Below, piece by piece: positions 53,947 through 63,336 of a stretch of 64,000 nucleotides of DNA (position 1 is the stretch's first letter; each line of letters begins with the position of its first letter). A program made the translations under genes and the position numbers. The notes beneath the pieces were generated by a model. That model was not told where the DNA came from. It did not search any database and saw nothing but the letters and a program-made list of their open reading frames with translations. Origin of the DNA: CANHVK01 sp044232905 (lineage in GTDB: Bacteria > Bacteroidota > Bacteroidia > Flavobacteriales_D > Crocinitomicaceae); contig JBIIKZ010000002.1 in the NCBI GenBank assembly GCA_044232905.1, forward strand, positions 62,001-126,000, read 5' to 3'.

Positions 53947-55086
53947 ATGAAATTCGCAACAAAAGCAATCCACGCTGGTGTTCATCCAGACGAATCAACC
54001 GGTGCAATTATGACACCAATTTACCAAACGTCTACCTATGTACAAGATGGTGTTGGAAATCACAAAGGATACGAATATTCTCGCACATTGAATCCAACGC
54101 GACATGCATTAGAAAAAAATATCGCAGCAATTGAAAACGGTCGTTTTGGAGCTGCATTTGGTTCTGGATTGGCTGCAATTGATTGTGTGATAAAAATGTT
54201 GAATCCTGGGGATGAAGTAATCTCAACAAACGATTTATATGGTGGAACGTACCGTTTGTTTACCACAATTTTCGCGAAATACGGTATCCAATTTCATTTT
54301 GTGGATATGTCCGATGCTTCCAATATTGAAAATTATATTACAGCAAATACAAAATTGATTTGGGTGGAAACACCAACGAATCCAATGATGAATATCGTAG
54401 ATATTGCAGCAGTTTCTCAAATCGCAAAAAAAGCTGGCGCAATGTTAGCGGTTGACAATACATTTGCTACCCCTTATTTACAAACTCCTATTGATTTAGG
54501 GGCAGATATCGTGATGCATTCTGCTACGAAATATTTAGGCGGTCACTCGGATGTGGTTATGGGGATTTTAGTAACCGACAATGAAGAAATTTCCAAAGAA
54601 ATGTACCGCATTCAAAATTCTACCGGAGCAGTAACAGCACCGATGGATTCTTTCTTGGTATTGCGTGGAATCAAAACCTTACACCTACGCGTACAACGTC
54701 ATTGCGAAAACGGAGCTGAAATAGCGCATTGGTTAGTAAAACATCCAAAAGTGGACAAAGTATATTGGCCAGGATTTGAAACGCATCCTAATCACGCAAT
54801 CGCAAAAAAACAAATGCGTGATTTTGGGGGTATGATTTCCTTTACACTTAAAGGTAACAAGATCGAAGATGCACATGCGATTGTAAAAAAAGTAGCCGTT
54901 TTTGCGTTAGCGGAATCCTTAGGTGGCGTGGAATCCTTGATTGGACATCCAGCTACCATGACACACGCTTCAATTCCAAAAGAAGAGCGAGAAAAAACAG
55001 GTGTTGTTGATTCGTTGATTCGTTTAAGTGTAGGAGTAGAAGATGTAGAAGATTTAATTGCAGATTTAAAACAAGCGCTTGATTGA
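53947..55086 (+). CDS. Transsulfuration PLP enzyme (cystathionine gamma-synthase/lyase type)
   Basis: The 379-residue enzyme belongs to the Cys/Met-metabolism PLP family. It begins FATKAIHAGVHPDESTGA, has YEYSRTLNPTRHALE, the PLP-binding lysine in HSATKYLGGHSDVVMG and the C-terminal SLGGVESLIGHPATMTHAS. The sequence fits both MetB-type synthase and gamma-lyase activity; these cannot be separated by eye, so no symbol is given. It converts homocysteine/cysteine intermediates in the cytoplasm. Confidence 0.9.
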   Translation: MKFATKAIHAGVHPDESTGAIMTPIYQTSTYVQDGVGNHKGYEYSRTLNPTRHALEKNIAAIENGRFGAAFGSGLAAIDCVIKMLNPGDEVISTNDLYGGTYRLFTTIFAKYGIQFHFVDMSDASNIENYITANTKLIWVETPTNPMMNIVDIAAVSQIAKKAGAMLAVDNTFATPYLQTPIDLGADIVMHSATKYLGGHSDVVMGILVTDNEEISKEMYRIQNSTGAVTAPMDSFLVLRGIKTLHLRVQRHCENGAEIAHWLVKHPKVDKVYWPGFETHPNHAIAKKQMRDFGGMISFTLKGNKIEDAHAIVKKVAVFALAESLGGVESLIGHPATMTHASIPKEEREKTGVVDSLIRLSVGVEDVEDLIADLKQALD

Positions 55087-55142
55087 TTATGAATTAATCA
55101 TCTATAACGCATAATCTCCGTAAAAAGTATCAAATATTTTTA

Positions 55143-55150
55143 TAACTTTG
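55143..55150 (+). promoter_or_regulatory. -7 box of queA
   Basis: TAACTTTG matches TAnnTTTG; it lies 54 bases before the ATG at 55205. Confidence 0.4.
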
Positions 55151-55204
55151 TATTCTTTTGGACCTTCCAAAAAAGAGCGAAAAGCACTTAAATGATACGA
55201 CGAT

Positions 55205-56263
55205 ATGAGTAAAATGAAACTTTCCGAATTCAGTTTCGATGTTCCGCACGAATTAATTGCACAGCATCCAACTGAAAATCGTGATGAAGCGAGAATGATG
55301 GTAATCAATCGTAAGGAGAATAAAATCGAGCATAAATTATTCAAAGACATCATTAATTATTTTGACGATGGCGATGTAATGATCACTAATAATTCGCGTG
55401 TATTTCCAGCACGTATGTATGGAAACAAAGAAAAAACAGGAGCAAAAATTGAAGTTTTTTTGTTACGTGAATTAAACCGTGAATCGTTATTATGGGATGT
55501 TTTAGTAGACCCAGCTCGTAAAATTCGTATTGGAAATAAATTATATTTCGGAGATGATGATTCATTAGTTGCAGAGGTAATTGATAATACAACATCCCGA
55601 GGAAGAACATTGCGTTTCTTGTTTGATGGAGATTACGATGAATTTAAAGCAAAAATTACGGAATTAGGTGAAACTCCACTTCCTAAATACATCGAGCGTG
55701 CTGTAGAACCAGAAGATGAAGAACGTTACCAAACGATTTATGCGAAAGTAGAAGGGGCTGTTGCAGCACCAACTGCAGGTCTTCATTTTTCCCGTGAATT
55801 ATTAAAGCGTTTAGAAATTAAAGGGATAGACTTCGCTGAATTAACATTACATGTTGGTTTAGGTTCATTTAGAACGGTGGAAGTGGAAGACCTAACAAAA
55901 CATAAAATGGATTCAGAACAGGTTATTATCCCTGAAAAATGTGCTGAATTAGTAAACAAAGCGAAACGCAACAAGAAACGCGTTTGTGCAGTTGGGACAA
56001 CAACGATGCGTGCTATCGAAACTTCTGTATCTACCGAAGGTATGTTGAAACCATTTGATGGATGGACAAACAAATTTATCTATCCTCCATTTGATTTTAG
56101 TATTGCGGATAGTTTGATTACCAATTTCCACCAACCATTATCCACCTTATTAATGATGATTTCAGCATTTTGCGGACATGATTTAATGATTGAGGCATAT
56201 AAAACTGCGATTAAAGAAAATTATCGTTTTTACACCTACGGAGACGTGATGTTGATTATTTGA
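55205..56263 (+). CDS. queA: S-adenosylmethionine:tRNA ribosyltransferase-isomerase
   Basis: QueA moves the ribosyl part of SAM to preQ1-tRNA, giving epoxyqueuosine, which QueG (also in this window) reduces. The 352 residues show the family N-terminus FDVPHELIAQHPTENRDEARM, VEGAVAAPTAGLHFS, CAVGTTTMRAIE and a C-terminal NFHQPLSTLLMM. Length is typical. The stop is followed at once by a 15-bp inverted repeat. Confidence 0.96.
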   Translation: MSKMKLSEFSFDVPHELIAQHPTENRDEARMMVINRKENKIEHKLFKDIINYFDDGDVMITNNSRVFPARMYGNKEKTGAKIEVFLLRELNRESLLWDVLVDPARKIRIGNKLYFGDDDSLVAEVIDNTTSRGRTLRFLFDGDYDEFKAKITELGETPLPKYIERAVEPEDEERYQTIYAKVEGAVAAPTAGLHFSRELLKRLEIKGIDFAELTLHVGLGSFRTVEVEDLTKHKMDSEQVIIPEKCAELVNKAKRNKKRVCAVGTTTMRAIETSVSTEGMLKPFDGWTNKFIYPPFDFSIADSLITNFHQPLSTLLMMISAFCGHDLMIEAYKTAIKENYRFYTYGDVMLII

Positions 56264-56267
56264 TTTA

Positions 56268-56366
56268 TAAATTTGATTTTTCACCGCTCGACATCAAAAT
56301 TTAATCCTCATTTACTAATGTAAAATCCGGTTTAAATTTATCGTCTGCCTCGAAAAATCAAATTTA
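56268..56366. repeat. 99-bp element bounded by a 15-bp perfect inverted repeat
   Basis: TAAATTTGATTTTTC (56268-56282) and GAAAAATCAAATTTA (56352-56366) are exact complements. The interior holds a small TTTAC-TAAT-GTAAA palindrome. It lies between queA and a convergent gene. It could be a folded RNA or a small inserted element. Confidence 0.6.
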
Positions 56367-56394
56367 ATGAAATTAAAAATGTTACAATATTTTG

Positions 56395-56420
56395 AATGGT
56401 CGTAATTTTTACGGCCATTT
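56395..56420. terminator. Terminator between queA and the serine-hydrolase gene
   Basis: AATGGTCGTA and TACGGCCATT pair with one wobble around a short T-rich loop, followed by TTT. It can serve either converging gene. Confidence 0.65.
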
Positions 56421-56442
56421 TATTGGCTATAACATTCCTATA

Positions 56443-57603
56443 TTATTCTTCAGCTTTGTATTCAAAAGGATATCCATCGAACATTTCGGTCAATCGATGC
56501 ACTTGATAAACACTTCGTGTATATGCATTCGATAATGCAATAATACATACTGTGTCTCCTCGAAGGGTTGCATAGCATCCCGTATTTCCATGCCACCATC
56601 CTGTATGAAAGAAATATGGTTTTTTATCCGGAACTTCCACCATGCGCATTCCTAATCCGTAATTTCTAGTCCCTGGATTTTCATAACTATACCCTTTGTA
56701 TATTTCATTGCGCGCTTTTTTCGAGAGAAAATCCGTTGAATAAGTAGCAATGTCCATTTTAAGTAAATCACGTGCAGTGCTGTACATGTTTTTATCCCCA
56801 TAAATTCCATCTAAAAAATCAACCGCCTGTATTTGAAAACTAGAATTATAAGATGGGGATATTTCATTAATCTTATCTGGCGTATCTAGTATAAAACTAT
56901 TAGACATTTTTAAAGGATCGAACACCAGCATTTTCATCGCCTCTGGAAATTTTATTTCCGTAACTTTCTCAACAATAAGTGCTAACAATGCATAATTGGT
57001 ATTACAATAGGCGAAATGTGTTCCGGCAGGGAAATTCAATGGAAATACGTGTTTATTCAAAAGTTTCAACACATCTAGATTGGTCATCTTGTTAGAATGG
57101 TCCCAAATACGATCTGCAAAATAACCATAATAGGGAACACCGCTACGATGCGTTAATAACATACGAATCGTGATTCCTTTATATGGAAAAATCGGTAAGT
57201 GTTTTCGGACATCGTCATCTAATGAAAGCTTATTTTTGTCCGACAAACGCATGATTGCTAATGCAGTAACAGATTTACTTATGGAAGCAAGGTGAATTGG
57301 AGTATTTATTTCCAATTTTTTTTCTTTCGCATAATCTAAATAGCCGTTTACCTTTTCAAAAATTATTTTTCCATTTTTTGCAACCAAAAACATTCCATTA
57401 AATTTATCATCCCCAAGTATTTGATTGTAAAATGGATAAATGTGTTTTCTTTTATTTGTAATATATTGTTTGGAAATTTCGTTAAATCTCGGGGTATATT
57501 TTGGAATCTCTAAGGATGAATTTGTAGAATTATTGTTATTATCTGTACAGGATGAATTTGTAATCAATACCAGAAAAAAAAGAAAATAAATGAAGTGTTT
57601 CAT
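56443..57603 (-). CDS. Serine-hydrolase lipoprotein of the beta-lactamase/class C fold
   Basis: This 386-residue lipoprotein has a signal ending TNSSC. The beta-lactamase fold (PF00144) is visible as SISKSVTALAIMRL with the SxxK nucleophile, YCNTNYALLALIVE with the YxN motif, and a C-terminal FFHTGWWHGNTGCYAT in place of the usual HTG strand motif (HTG present). The family includes D-aminopeptidases, esterases and PBP4-like carboxypeptidases, so the substrate is unknown. I start at 57603; a longer frame runs to 57636 without a signal peptide. It follows the helicase gene by 33 bases. Confidence 0.85.
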   Translation of the reverse strand: MKHFIYFLFFLVLITNSSCTDNNNNSTNSSLEIPKYTPRFNEISKQYITNKRKHIYPFYNQILGDDKFNGMFLVAKNGKIIFEKVNGYLDYAKEKKLEINTPIHLASISKSVTALAIMRLSDKNKLSLDDDVRKHLPIFPYKGITIRMLLTHRSGVPYYGYFADRIWDHSNKMTNLDVLKLLNKHVFPLNFPAGTHFAYCNTNYALLALIVEKVTEIKFPEAMKMLVFDPLKMSNSFILDTPDKINEISPSYNSSFQIQAVDFLDGIYGDKNMYSTARDLLKMDIATYSTDFLSKKARNEIYKGYSYENPGTRNYGLGMRMVEVPDKKPYFFHTGWWHGNTGCYATLRGDTVCIIALSNAYTRSVYQVHRLTEMFDGYPFEYKAEE

Positions 57604-57636
57604 AGGATTAACAAAAATACTAAAATTGCTATACAT

Positions 57637-59934
57637 TTATTCCCCTAACTCTAAACTTGCTCTGTATAATTTTAACTCATCCCACGAAAACGCATCGCCA
57701 ACTTTTTCTTTTAAGGGAGTCAAGGAAAGTTCTGCATATCCCTCGAAAATAGCTGCTAATTCGGAAATCCGTTCGGTAGGCATAACATCTGCTAATTGAA
57801 TTTCTCCCATTTTAATCAATTTCACGAAGTGCGATATGATCGTTCCTTCTGACATAACACGATTGGCAGCAATTTCAGACAAAGACATATTTTCACGTAT
57901 AAATTCTAATGTAACTTCATACGTCGTTTTTTTTGGCATTTTTTCTTTTTTTGTACTTGACTGTTTTTTAGGTCTTGACTCCTCCTCCTCTTCCTCGAAA
58001 ATATCCTCCAAAAATGAAGTGGGTGTTTGCAGTTGTTCAGCTTTAATTTGGTCTAAAATGTTTTTTCGATAATTTAAAATCTCTGGTTTCCAAATCTTAT
58101 CCTTCGTAATTTCCTCGCCATTTAAAAGCATTTCCAACATGTTGCTTGCACGCAACAAGGAAGTTAAGACTTCAAATTGAGCCGTTTCTAATTCTTCCAA
58201 CTCTTCGTAATACGCTTTAATTTTCTTAATGCGCTTTACCTCTTCCATTTTTTTCAATGTACTAAGGGCACAATTTTCGAGCGTTTTAAAGAAGTACGCA
58301 TTTGCAGCTTGTACACGTTCAGCAATAAATGTAAGAGAAATTGGATGCGTAGAAAATAATTTATTTAATTGACTAATAAATTTTTGAGATGGTTCGATTA
58401 AAGTATGAAAAACATTCGCTTGATGTGCTGCCCAAGACTTATGTTTCCCTTTTTCACTTTTAGAGCCCAACAAAAGATAACTTGCATCGTGAATCCTCCA
58501 TAAAGAATCAAGGTCGCGCCATTCAAAGGATTTCACTAAAAAAGTATATACAAAATGCATGGTATCATCTTCTAGAAACTTTTCTAAAATAGCATCTTCT
58601 TGTTTGGACGCCGTATAAAGCATTACCTGTTGATCATTACTCAATCCATTCATTCGCAATGGAGAGAGTAATACTAGGCCTTTCAAACTTCGCAAACGGG
58701 ACAGCGCAACATACGCTTGGCCGGGAGCAAAAACTTGAGAAACATCCAAGATAGCTTTTTCAAAAGTTAATCCTTGACTTTTGTGTACCGTTATTGCCCA
58801 TGCTAATTTTAAAGGATAATGAACAAAAGTGCCCAAAACTTCTTCTTTAATTTCTTTTGTACCTTCATCCAGCGTGTATCGAATATTTTGCCACTCGTAT
58901 TTCTCTACTTCAATCGTTTTCTTTTCTTCTGGAAAATCAACTAAAATTTCTTGGGAAGAAATTTCTTTGACTACGCCCATTTTACCATTATAATAGTTTT
59001 TTTCAAAAGATAAATCATTCTTTACAAACATAACTTGTGCTCCAACTTTTAATTCCAATACTTCATCTAATGGATACATATGCACTGGAAACTCACCTGT
59101 AATTTCAGTAGCATATTTTCGGGACACACCCTTTAATTCGTGAAGCGATTGTAGATTAATGGTGTCTGCTTTTGCATTATGGGTTGTAAGTGTAATATAT
59201 CCAGCATTATTTTTAATATCAAAATTTGGATGGACATACTCATTTAAAATTTGGATATCTTTTTCATCAATTTGATTATTCCGTAAATGATTTAATAAAT
59301 GAATAAATCGTTCATCATCTTGTCGATAAATTTTAGTAAGTTCAATAAATAAAGGTGGATTTTCTTGAACTACCTTCGCGTGAAAAAAGAATATTCCGTT
59401 GTAATAATTTTTTAATTCTACCCACTCTTCATTTTTAACTACTGGAGGTAATTGTAATAAATCACCAATATAAAGAACTTGTACTCCGCCAAAAGCTTCA
59501 TTGCGTTTACGAATAGTACGTAAGGTCCAATCAATCGCATCCAATAAATCTGCACGTAACATACTTACCTCATCAATTACCAATAATTCCATGGATTGAA
59601 AAAGTGCTTTGCGTTTTGCAGGAATGCGAAAATGTTTAACCAGTGTGTCTTTAGTTTCCCATTTTACGCGGTCATTAAATTTTGGTGTTACCCCAAATTC
59701 TGGAATAAATCCAGAAAAAGGCAATTGAAAAAAAGAGTGTATTGTAACACCGCCAGCATTCAAAGCAGCGATACCTGTTGGTGCAACGATAACTGCTTTT
59801 TTATGGGTTGTGGTGATAATTCTTTTTAGTAAAGTAGTTTTACCTGTCCCTGCTTTTCCGGTTAAAAATATGGATCGATTTGTTTGATTTATAAAGCGAA
59901 TTGCTAATTCAGAGGAAGTCGTTGTTTCGAACAT
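57637..59934 (-). CDS. PIF1-like superfamily 1 helicase with C-terminal helix-turn-helix
   Basis: The 765-residue protein has the SF1 helicase motifs: Walker A GKAGTGKTTLLKRI, motif II VIDEVSMLRADLLD, GDLLQLPPV, and the C-terminal VHKSQGLTFEKAI and YVALSRLRSLKGLVLL. This order matches PIF1/RecD-type 5'-3' helicases. The region after about 500 is helical, and the end (about 680-735) with YEVTLEFIRENMSLSEIAANRV looks like the HTH_40 domain also found at RecQ C-termini. Long in-frame linker with EEEEEESRPKKQ. No partner genes nearby. Confidence 0.9.
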   Translation of the reverse strand: MFETTTSSELAIRFINQTNRSIFLTGKAGTGKTTLLKRIITTTHKKAVIVAPTGIAALNAGGVTIHSFFQLPFSGFIPEFGVTPKFNDRVKWETKDTLVKHFRIPAKRKALFQSMELLVIDEVSMLRADLLDAIDWTLRTIRKRNEAFGGVQVLYIGDLLQLPPVVKNEEWVELKNYYNGIFFFHAKVVQENPPLFIELTKIYRQDDERFIHLLNHLRNNQIDEKDIQILNEYVHPNFDIKNNAGYITLTTHNAKADTINLQSLHELKGVSRKYATEITGEFPVHMYPLDEVLELKVGAQVMFVKNDLSFEKNYYNGKMGVVKEISSQEILVDFPEEKKTIEVEKYEWQNIRYTLDEGTKEIKEEVLGTFVHYPLKLAWAITVHKSQGLTFEKAILDVSQVFAPGQAYVALSRLRSLKGLVLLSPLRMNGLSNDQQVMLYTASKQEDAILEKFLEDDTMHFVYTFLVKSFEWRDLDSLWRIHDASYLLLGSKSEKGKHKSWAAHQANVFHTLIEPSQKFISQLNKLFSTHPISLTFIAERVQAANAYFFKTLENCALSTLKKMEEVKRIKKIKAYYEELEELETAQFEVLTSLLRASNMLEMLLNGEEITKDKIWKPEILNYRKNILDQIKAEQLQTPTSFLEDIFEEEEEESRPKKQSSTKKEKMPKKTTYEVTLEFIRENMSLSEIAANRVMSEGTIISHFVKLIKMGEIQLADVMPTERISELAAIFEGYAELSLTPLKEKVGDAFSWDELKLYRASLELGE

Positions 59935-60057
59935 GTATTGTTATTTTTACTTGAAATTAAGCATAAATATTCAAAGAACATTATGAAAAATAATCGCAAT
60001 TCAAAGAATAGTGAACATGGATACTATGAAAAACAGAAATTTTGTATTTTTACTCGT

Positions 60058-60504
60058 ATGAAATATTCAGTCCCATTTTTAATAACTATAGGTATTCTAT
60101 TAACTACAAGTTTCACGAATTCAACCAATATAACTATTCCGATTATCGTCAAAAACATCAAAAACTCAAAAGGGAGATTATCCATCGGAGTATTCAAAGA
60201 TGCAAGTTCATTCGAACAGGAAAAACCATTTAAAATAATACTCGTCTCCAAAAAGGAATTGGTAAATGGAACATTAAAATCAACGATTGAAATAGAATCT
60301 GGAATTTATGGACTTTCAATTCTAGATGACGAAAATAGCGATCATAAAATGCAATATAATATGATTGGGATGCCTAAAGAAGGATTTGGATTTTCAAATT
60401 ATTATCATGAAGGATTTACAAAACCAAACTTCAAACAATTTTTAGTTGTAATTAACCCAAGCCAAAAATCCCCAATTACTTTCAATTTGCGGTATATTTT
60501 ATAG
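60058..60504 (+). CDS. DUF2141-family exported protein
   Basis: The 148-residue protein starts at the ATG at 60058 and has a signal peptide (about 1-22). The DUF2141 pattern is clear: IPIIVKNIKNSKGRLSIGVFKD, GIYGLSILDDENSDHKMQYN and MPKEGFGFSNYYHEGF. The family is widespread and secreted; its function is not established. A longer frame from 59938 gives no signal peptide and is not preferred. Confidence 0.85.
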   Translation: MKYSVPFLITIGILLTTSFTNSTNITIPIIVKNIKNSKGRLSIGVFKDASSFEQEKPFKIILVSKKELVNGTLKSTIEIESGIYGLSILDDENSDHKMQYNMIGMPKEGFGFSNYYHEGFTKPNFKQFLVVINPSQKSPITFNLRYIL

Positions 60505-60555
60505 AATAAATGTAAATGACTTATACTCAAAACTATAATTTTCACGGAAAAATAG

Positions 60556-60563
60556 TACCTTTG
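60556..60563 (+). promoter_or_regulatory. -7 box of the hpt-adk-obgE operon
   Basis: TACCTTTG matches TAnnTTTG and lies 23 bases before the GTG start of hpt. Confidence 0.5.
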
Positions 60564-60586
60564 CACTCAATTAAACAAAGCTTAAA

Positions 60587-61141
60587 GTGATTGATATTCT
60601 TAATAAATCATTCGAAAAATACATTTCTGTTGAAGAAATTCAGGAGCGTATTGCTTTGTTGGCCCAGGAAATCAATGCAGATTTTACAGGAAAAGAAGTA
60701 GAATTTATAGCTATTTTAGACGGTTCTTTCATGTTTGCTAGCGATTTATTTAAAAAAATAACCCTGCAAACAAGGATCTCTTTCTTAAAAGTTAAATCAT
60801 ACGAAGCAACTGAAAATACTGGAAAAATAAATGAATTAATTGGACTACAATCAAATGTAACTGGTAAACATATCGTATTATTAGAAGATATCGTAGATAC
60901 AGGCGCTACAATGGATTATGTTGTAGAAATACTTCAAAAACAAGAACCTGCATCCATTTCTATTGTGACCTTACTATTTAAACCAGAAGCATTTAAAGGA
61001 AAATATTCTCCTAAATACATCGGATTAAACATTTCAAACGAATTTATCGTTGGCTACGGAATGGATTTTGATGGTTTTGGCAGAAATTTAGAATCTATTT
61101 ATCAAATAAAGGGTAGTGACCCAAAAATACCACTATGTTAA
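60587..61141 (+). CDS. hpt: Hypoxanthine phosphoribosyltransferase
   Basis: This purine-salvage enzyme of 184 residues shows the PRPP-binding loop VLLEDIVDTGATMDYVV and the family segments FIAILDGSFMFASDLF and SFLKVKSYE. The start is a GTG. It is the first gene of an operon with adk (overlap of 7 bases), obgE and a PAP2 phosphatase gene. Confidence 0.94.
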   Translation: MIDILNKSFEKYISVEEIQERIALLAQEINADFTGKEVEFIAILDGSFMFASDLFKKITLQTRISFLKVKSYEATENTGKINELIGLQSNVTGKHIVLLEDIVDTGATMDYVVEILQKQEPASISIVTLLFKPEAFKGKYSPKYIGLNISNEFIVGYGMDFDGFGRNLESIYQIKGSDPKIPLC

Positions 61142-61710
61142 ATATCGTTTTATTCGGACCTCCAGGGGCTGGGAAAGGAACTCAGTCAGAAAGATTAATT
61201 CATAAATATGGATTAATCCACCTTTCCACAGGAGATATTTTTAGAGCTAACATCAAGGGCGAAACAGAACTTGGAAAATTAGCAAAAAGTTACATGGACC
61301 AAGGTTCTCTTGTACCTGACGAAGTAACAATCAACATGTTGCGTACCGAGGTGTTAAAACACCCTGAAGCAAATGGTTTTATCTTTGATGGTTTCCCACG
61401 TACAAATGCACAAGCACAAGCATTAGATACTTTTTTAGCTACATTAGATTCAGCAATTTCAATTATGCTGGCTTTAGAAGTAGAAGAAGCGGAACTTCGA
61501 ACACGTTTACTTTTACGTGGTCAAAACAGTGGTCGACCAGACGATGTAAATCCGGAAGTAATTCAAAAACGCATCGATGTGTATAACAACGAGACTAAAC
61601 CGGTAAAAGACTTTTACCAAAAACAAAATAAATTCGTTTCAATTGATGGTCTTGGAGAAATTGATGAAATTTCTCACCGATTATATACAGCAATTGACGC
61701 TTTAAATTAA
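61135..61710 (+). CDS. adk: Adenylate kinase
   Basis: Adenylate kinase balances AMP, ADP and ATP. The 191 residues show the P-loop GPPGAGKGTQSER, FIFDGFPRTNAQAQAL, and RPDDVNPEVIQKRIDVYN after the shortened LID (LLLRGQNSGRPDD), which has no zinc-binding cysteines. The short LID is typical of the Bacteroidota enzyme. The ATG overlaps the hpt 3' end by 7 bases. Confidence 0.96.
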   Translation: MLNIVLFGPPGAGKGTQSERLIHKYGLIHLSTGDIFRANIKGETELGKLAKSYMDQGSLVPDEVTINMLRTEVLKHPEANGFIFDGFPRTNAQAQALDTFLATLDSAISIMLALEVEEAELRTRLLLRGQNSGRPDDVNPEVIQKRIDVYNNETKPVKDFYQKQNKFVSIDGLGEIDEISHRLYTAIDALN

Positions 61711-61714
61711 AAAT

Positions 61715-62707
61715 ATGGCTTCTGATAATTTCGTAGATTACGTAAACATACATTGTACTTCCGGAAACGGAGGTGGCGGATCTACGCATTATCGTAGAGA
61801 AAAATATATTCCTTTAGGTGGACCTGATGGTGGGGATGGTGGTCGTGGCGGACATATTATTGTACGTGGAAACACACAATTATGGACTTTACTTCACTTA
61901 AAATTCAAAAAACACATTAAGGCTGGTCATGGGGTACATGGAACCGGAAACTTAAAAACTGGAGCTGAAGGGGATGATCAATACATCGAAGTTCCGATTG
62001 GTACAATTGCAAAAGATTCTGAAACTGGAGAGGTTCTTTTTGAAATAACTGCAGATAAAGAAGAAAAAATATTAGTGCCAGGTGGGCGTGGTGGTCGTGG
62101 AAATAGTTATTTCAAATCGAGTATTAATCGCGCGCCACAATTCGCACAACCGGGTGAACCAGGGCGTGAGAATTGGATGATATTAGAATTAAAAATTTTA
62201 GCGGATGTTGGTTTAGTTGGTTTCCCGAATGCTGGAAAAAGTACACTTTTATCCGTTTTGAGTTCTGCGAAACCAGAAATCGGCGATTATGCATTTACTA
62301 CACTTCGTCCAAATCTAGGAATTGTACCTTACCGAACCCATTATTCCTTTATTATGGCAGACATTCCTGGAATTATTGAAGGTGCACATACCGGAAAAGG
62401 GTTAGGATTGCGTTTTTTACGTCATATTGAACGTAACTCTATTCTTTTATTCATGATTCCTGCAGATTCAGATAATATCCAAAAAGAATATGCTGTTTTA
62501 CTGAACGAATTACGTCAGTATAATCCTGAATTGTTAAACAAAGAACGTGTTCTTGCAATCACTAAATCTGACATGTTGGACGATGAAATGAAAGAACAAA
62601 TGAAAGCCGATATTCCAGCAATTGCCTATTTGTTTATTTCCTCGTTAGCGCAACAAGGTTTAGTAGAATTGAAAGACCTACTTTGGAAAAAATTAAACAA
62701 TGCTTGA
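61715..62707 (+). CDS. obgE: GTPase ObgE
   Basis: Obg is an essential GTPase that binds the large ribosomal subunit. The 330 residues have the glycine-rich Obg fold (CTSGNGGGGSTHYRREKY, GGDGGRGGHIIVRG), then the G domain with GFPNAGKSTLLS (G1), TTLRPNLG (G2), DIPGIIEGAH (G3), ITKSD (G4). It lacks the long C-terminal OCT domain, as is common in this phylum. It overlaps the next gene by 8 bases. Confidence 0.96.
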   Translation: MASDNFVDYVNIHCTSGNGGGGSTHYRREKYIPLGGPDGGDGGRGGHIIVRGNTQLWTLLHLKFKKHIKAGHGVHGTGNLKTGAEGDDQYIEVPIGTIAKDSETGEVLFEITADKEEKILVPGGRGGRGNSYFKSSINRAPQFAQPGEPGRENWMILELKILADVGLVGFPNAGKSTLLSVLSSAKPEIGDYAFTTLRPNLGIVPYRTHYSFIMADIPGIIEGAHTGKGLGLRFLRHIERNSILLFMIPADSDNIQKEYAVLLNELRQYNPELLNKERVLAITKSDMLDDEMKEQMKADIPAIAYLFISSLAQQGLVELKDLLWKKLNNA

Positions 62708-63281
62708 TTTTTTGGAAGCAATCGACCATGCGATTGTACTTGCAATAAATTCCTTACACACACCCTTATTAGATGAGATAATGTGGTTAATTTCAGGTAA
62801 AATTATCTGGATTCCAATGTATTTTTTCTTAATTTACTTAGCATACCAGCATTTTGGAAAGAAAAATACCCTTTACTTTGTATTATTAGTAATTACGGCG
62901 ATTGCACTTTCTGATTTAGTTTCTTCACAAATAATCAAAAAATCCGTAGAACGCTATCGGCCATCCCATAATATAGAATTAGCACCTGAACTCCACTTTT
63001 ACAAACAAGAAAATGGAGAATATTATCAGGGAGGAAAATATGGTTTTGTTTCTTCACATGCTGCAAACTTTTTTGCAATTGCATTATTAGTAGGACTAAT
63101 TTTTAGAGAAAAAGCACCGAAATTAATTTATACATTATTTACAATTGCTGTTTTAGTTGCATTCTCACGCATCTACTTAGGAGTACATTATTTAAGTGAT
63201 ATAGTGGGCGGTGCATTAGTTGGCACAATTATTTCTTACCTGCTTTGGAAATTTGTGTGGACGAAACGAGTAGTAAATTAA
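62700..63281 (+). CDS. PAP2-family membrane phosphatase
   Basis: The 193-residue protein has about five membrane helices and the three PAP2 phosphatase motifs: KKSVERYRP, SSHAAN (usual PSGH position), and SRIYLGVHYLSDIVGG. The family removes phosphate from lipids such as undecaprenyl pyrophosphate or phosphatidylglycerol phosphate. The substrate is not determined. The ATG overlaps the obgE end by 8 bases. Confidence 0.9.
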   Translation: MLDFLEAIDHAIVLAINSLHTPLLDEIMWLISGKIIWIPMYFFLIYLAYQHFGKKNTLYFVLLVITAIALSDLVSSQIIKKSVERYRPSHNIELAPELHFYKQENGEYYQGGKYGFVSSHAANFFAIALLVGLIFREKAPKLIYTLFTIAVLVAFSRIYLGVHYLSDIVGGALVGTIISYLLWKFVWTKRVVN

Positions 63282-63290
63282 TTCTTTTTG

Positions 63291-63298
63291 TATATTTG
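63291..63298 (+). promoter_or_regulatory. -7 box of the tRNA-Leu transcript
   Basis: TATATTTG lies 89 bases before the tRNA 5' end. The transcript would first include the broken tRNA copy at 63337-63381. It is in the 316-base gap between the PAP2 and GIY-YIG genes, which also holds the tRNA, its fragments and a terminator. Confidence 0.45.
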
Positions 63299-63336
63299 CA
63301 AATCGTTTCAAATTATAAGAACGGTTATATGTAAAT

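Noticed and set aside
53947..55086. SAM riboswitch before the transsulfuration gene
   Set aside because: The gap to the previous gene is only 47 bases, too short for a known SAM riboswitch, and no matching stems are visible.
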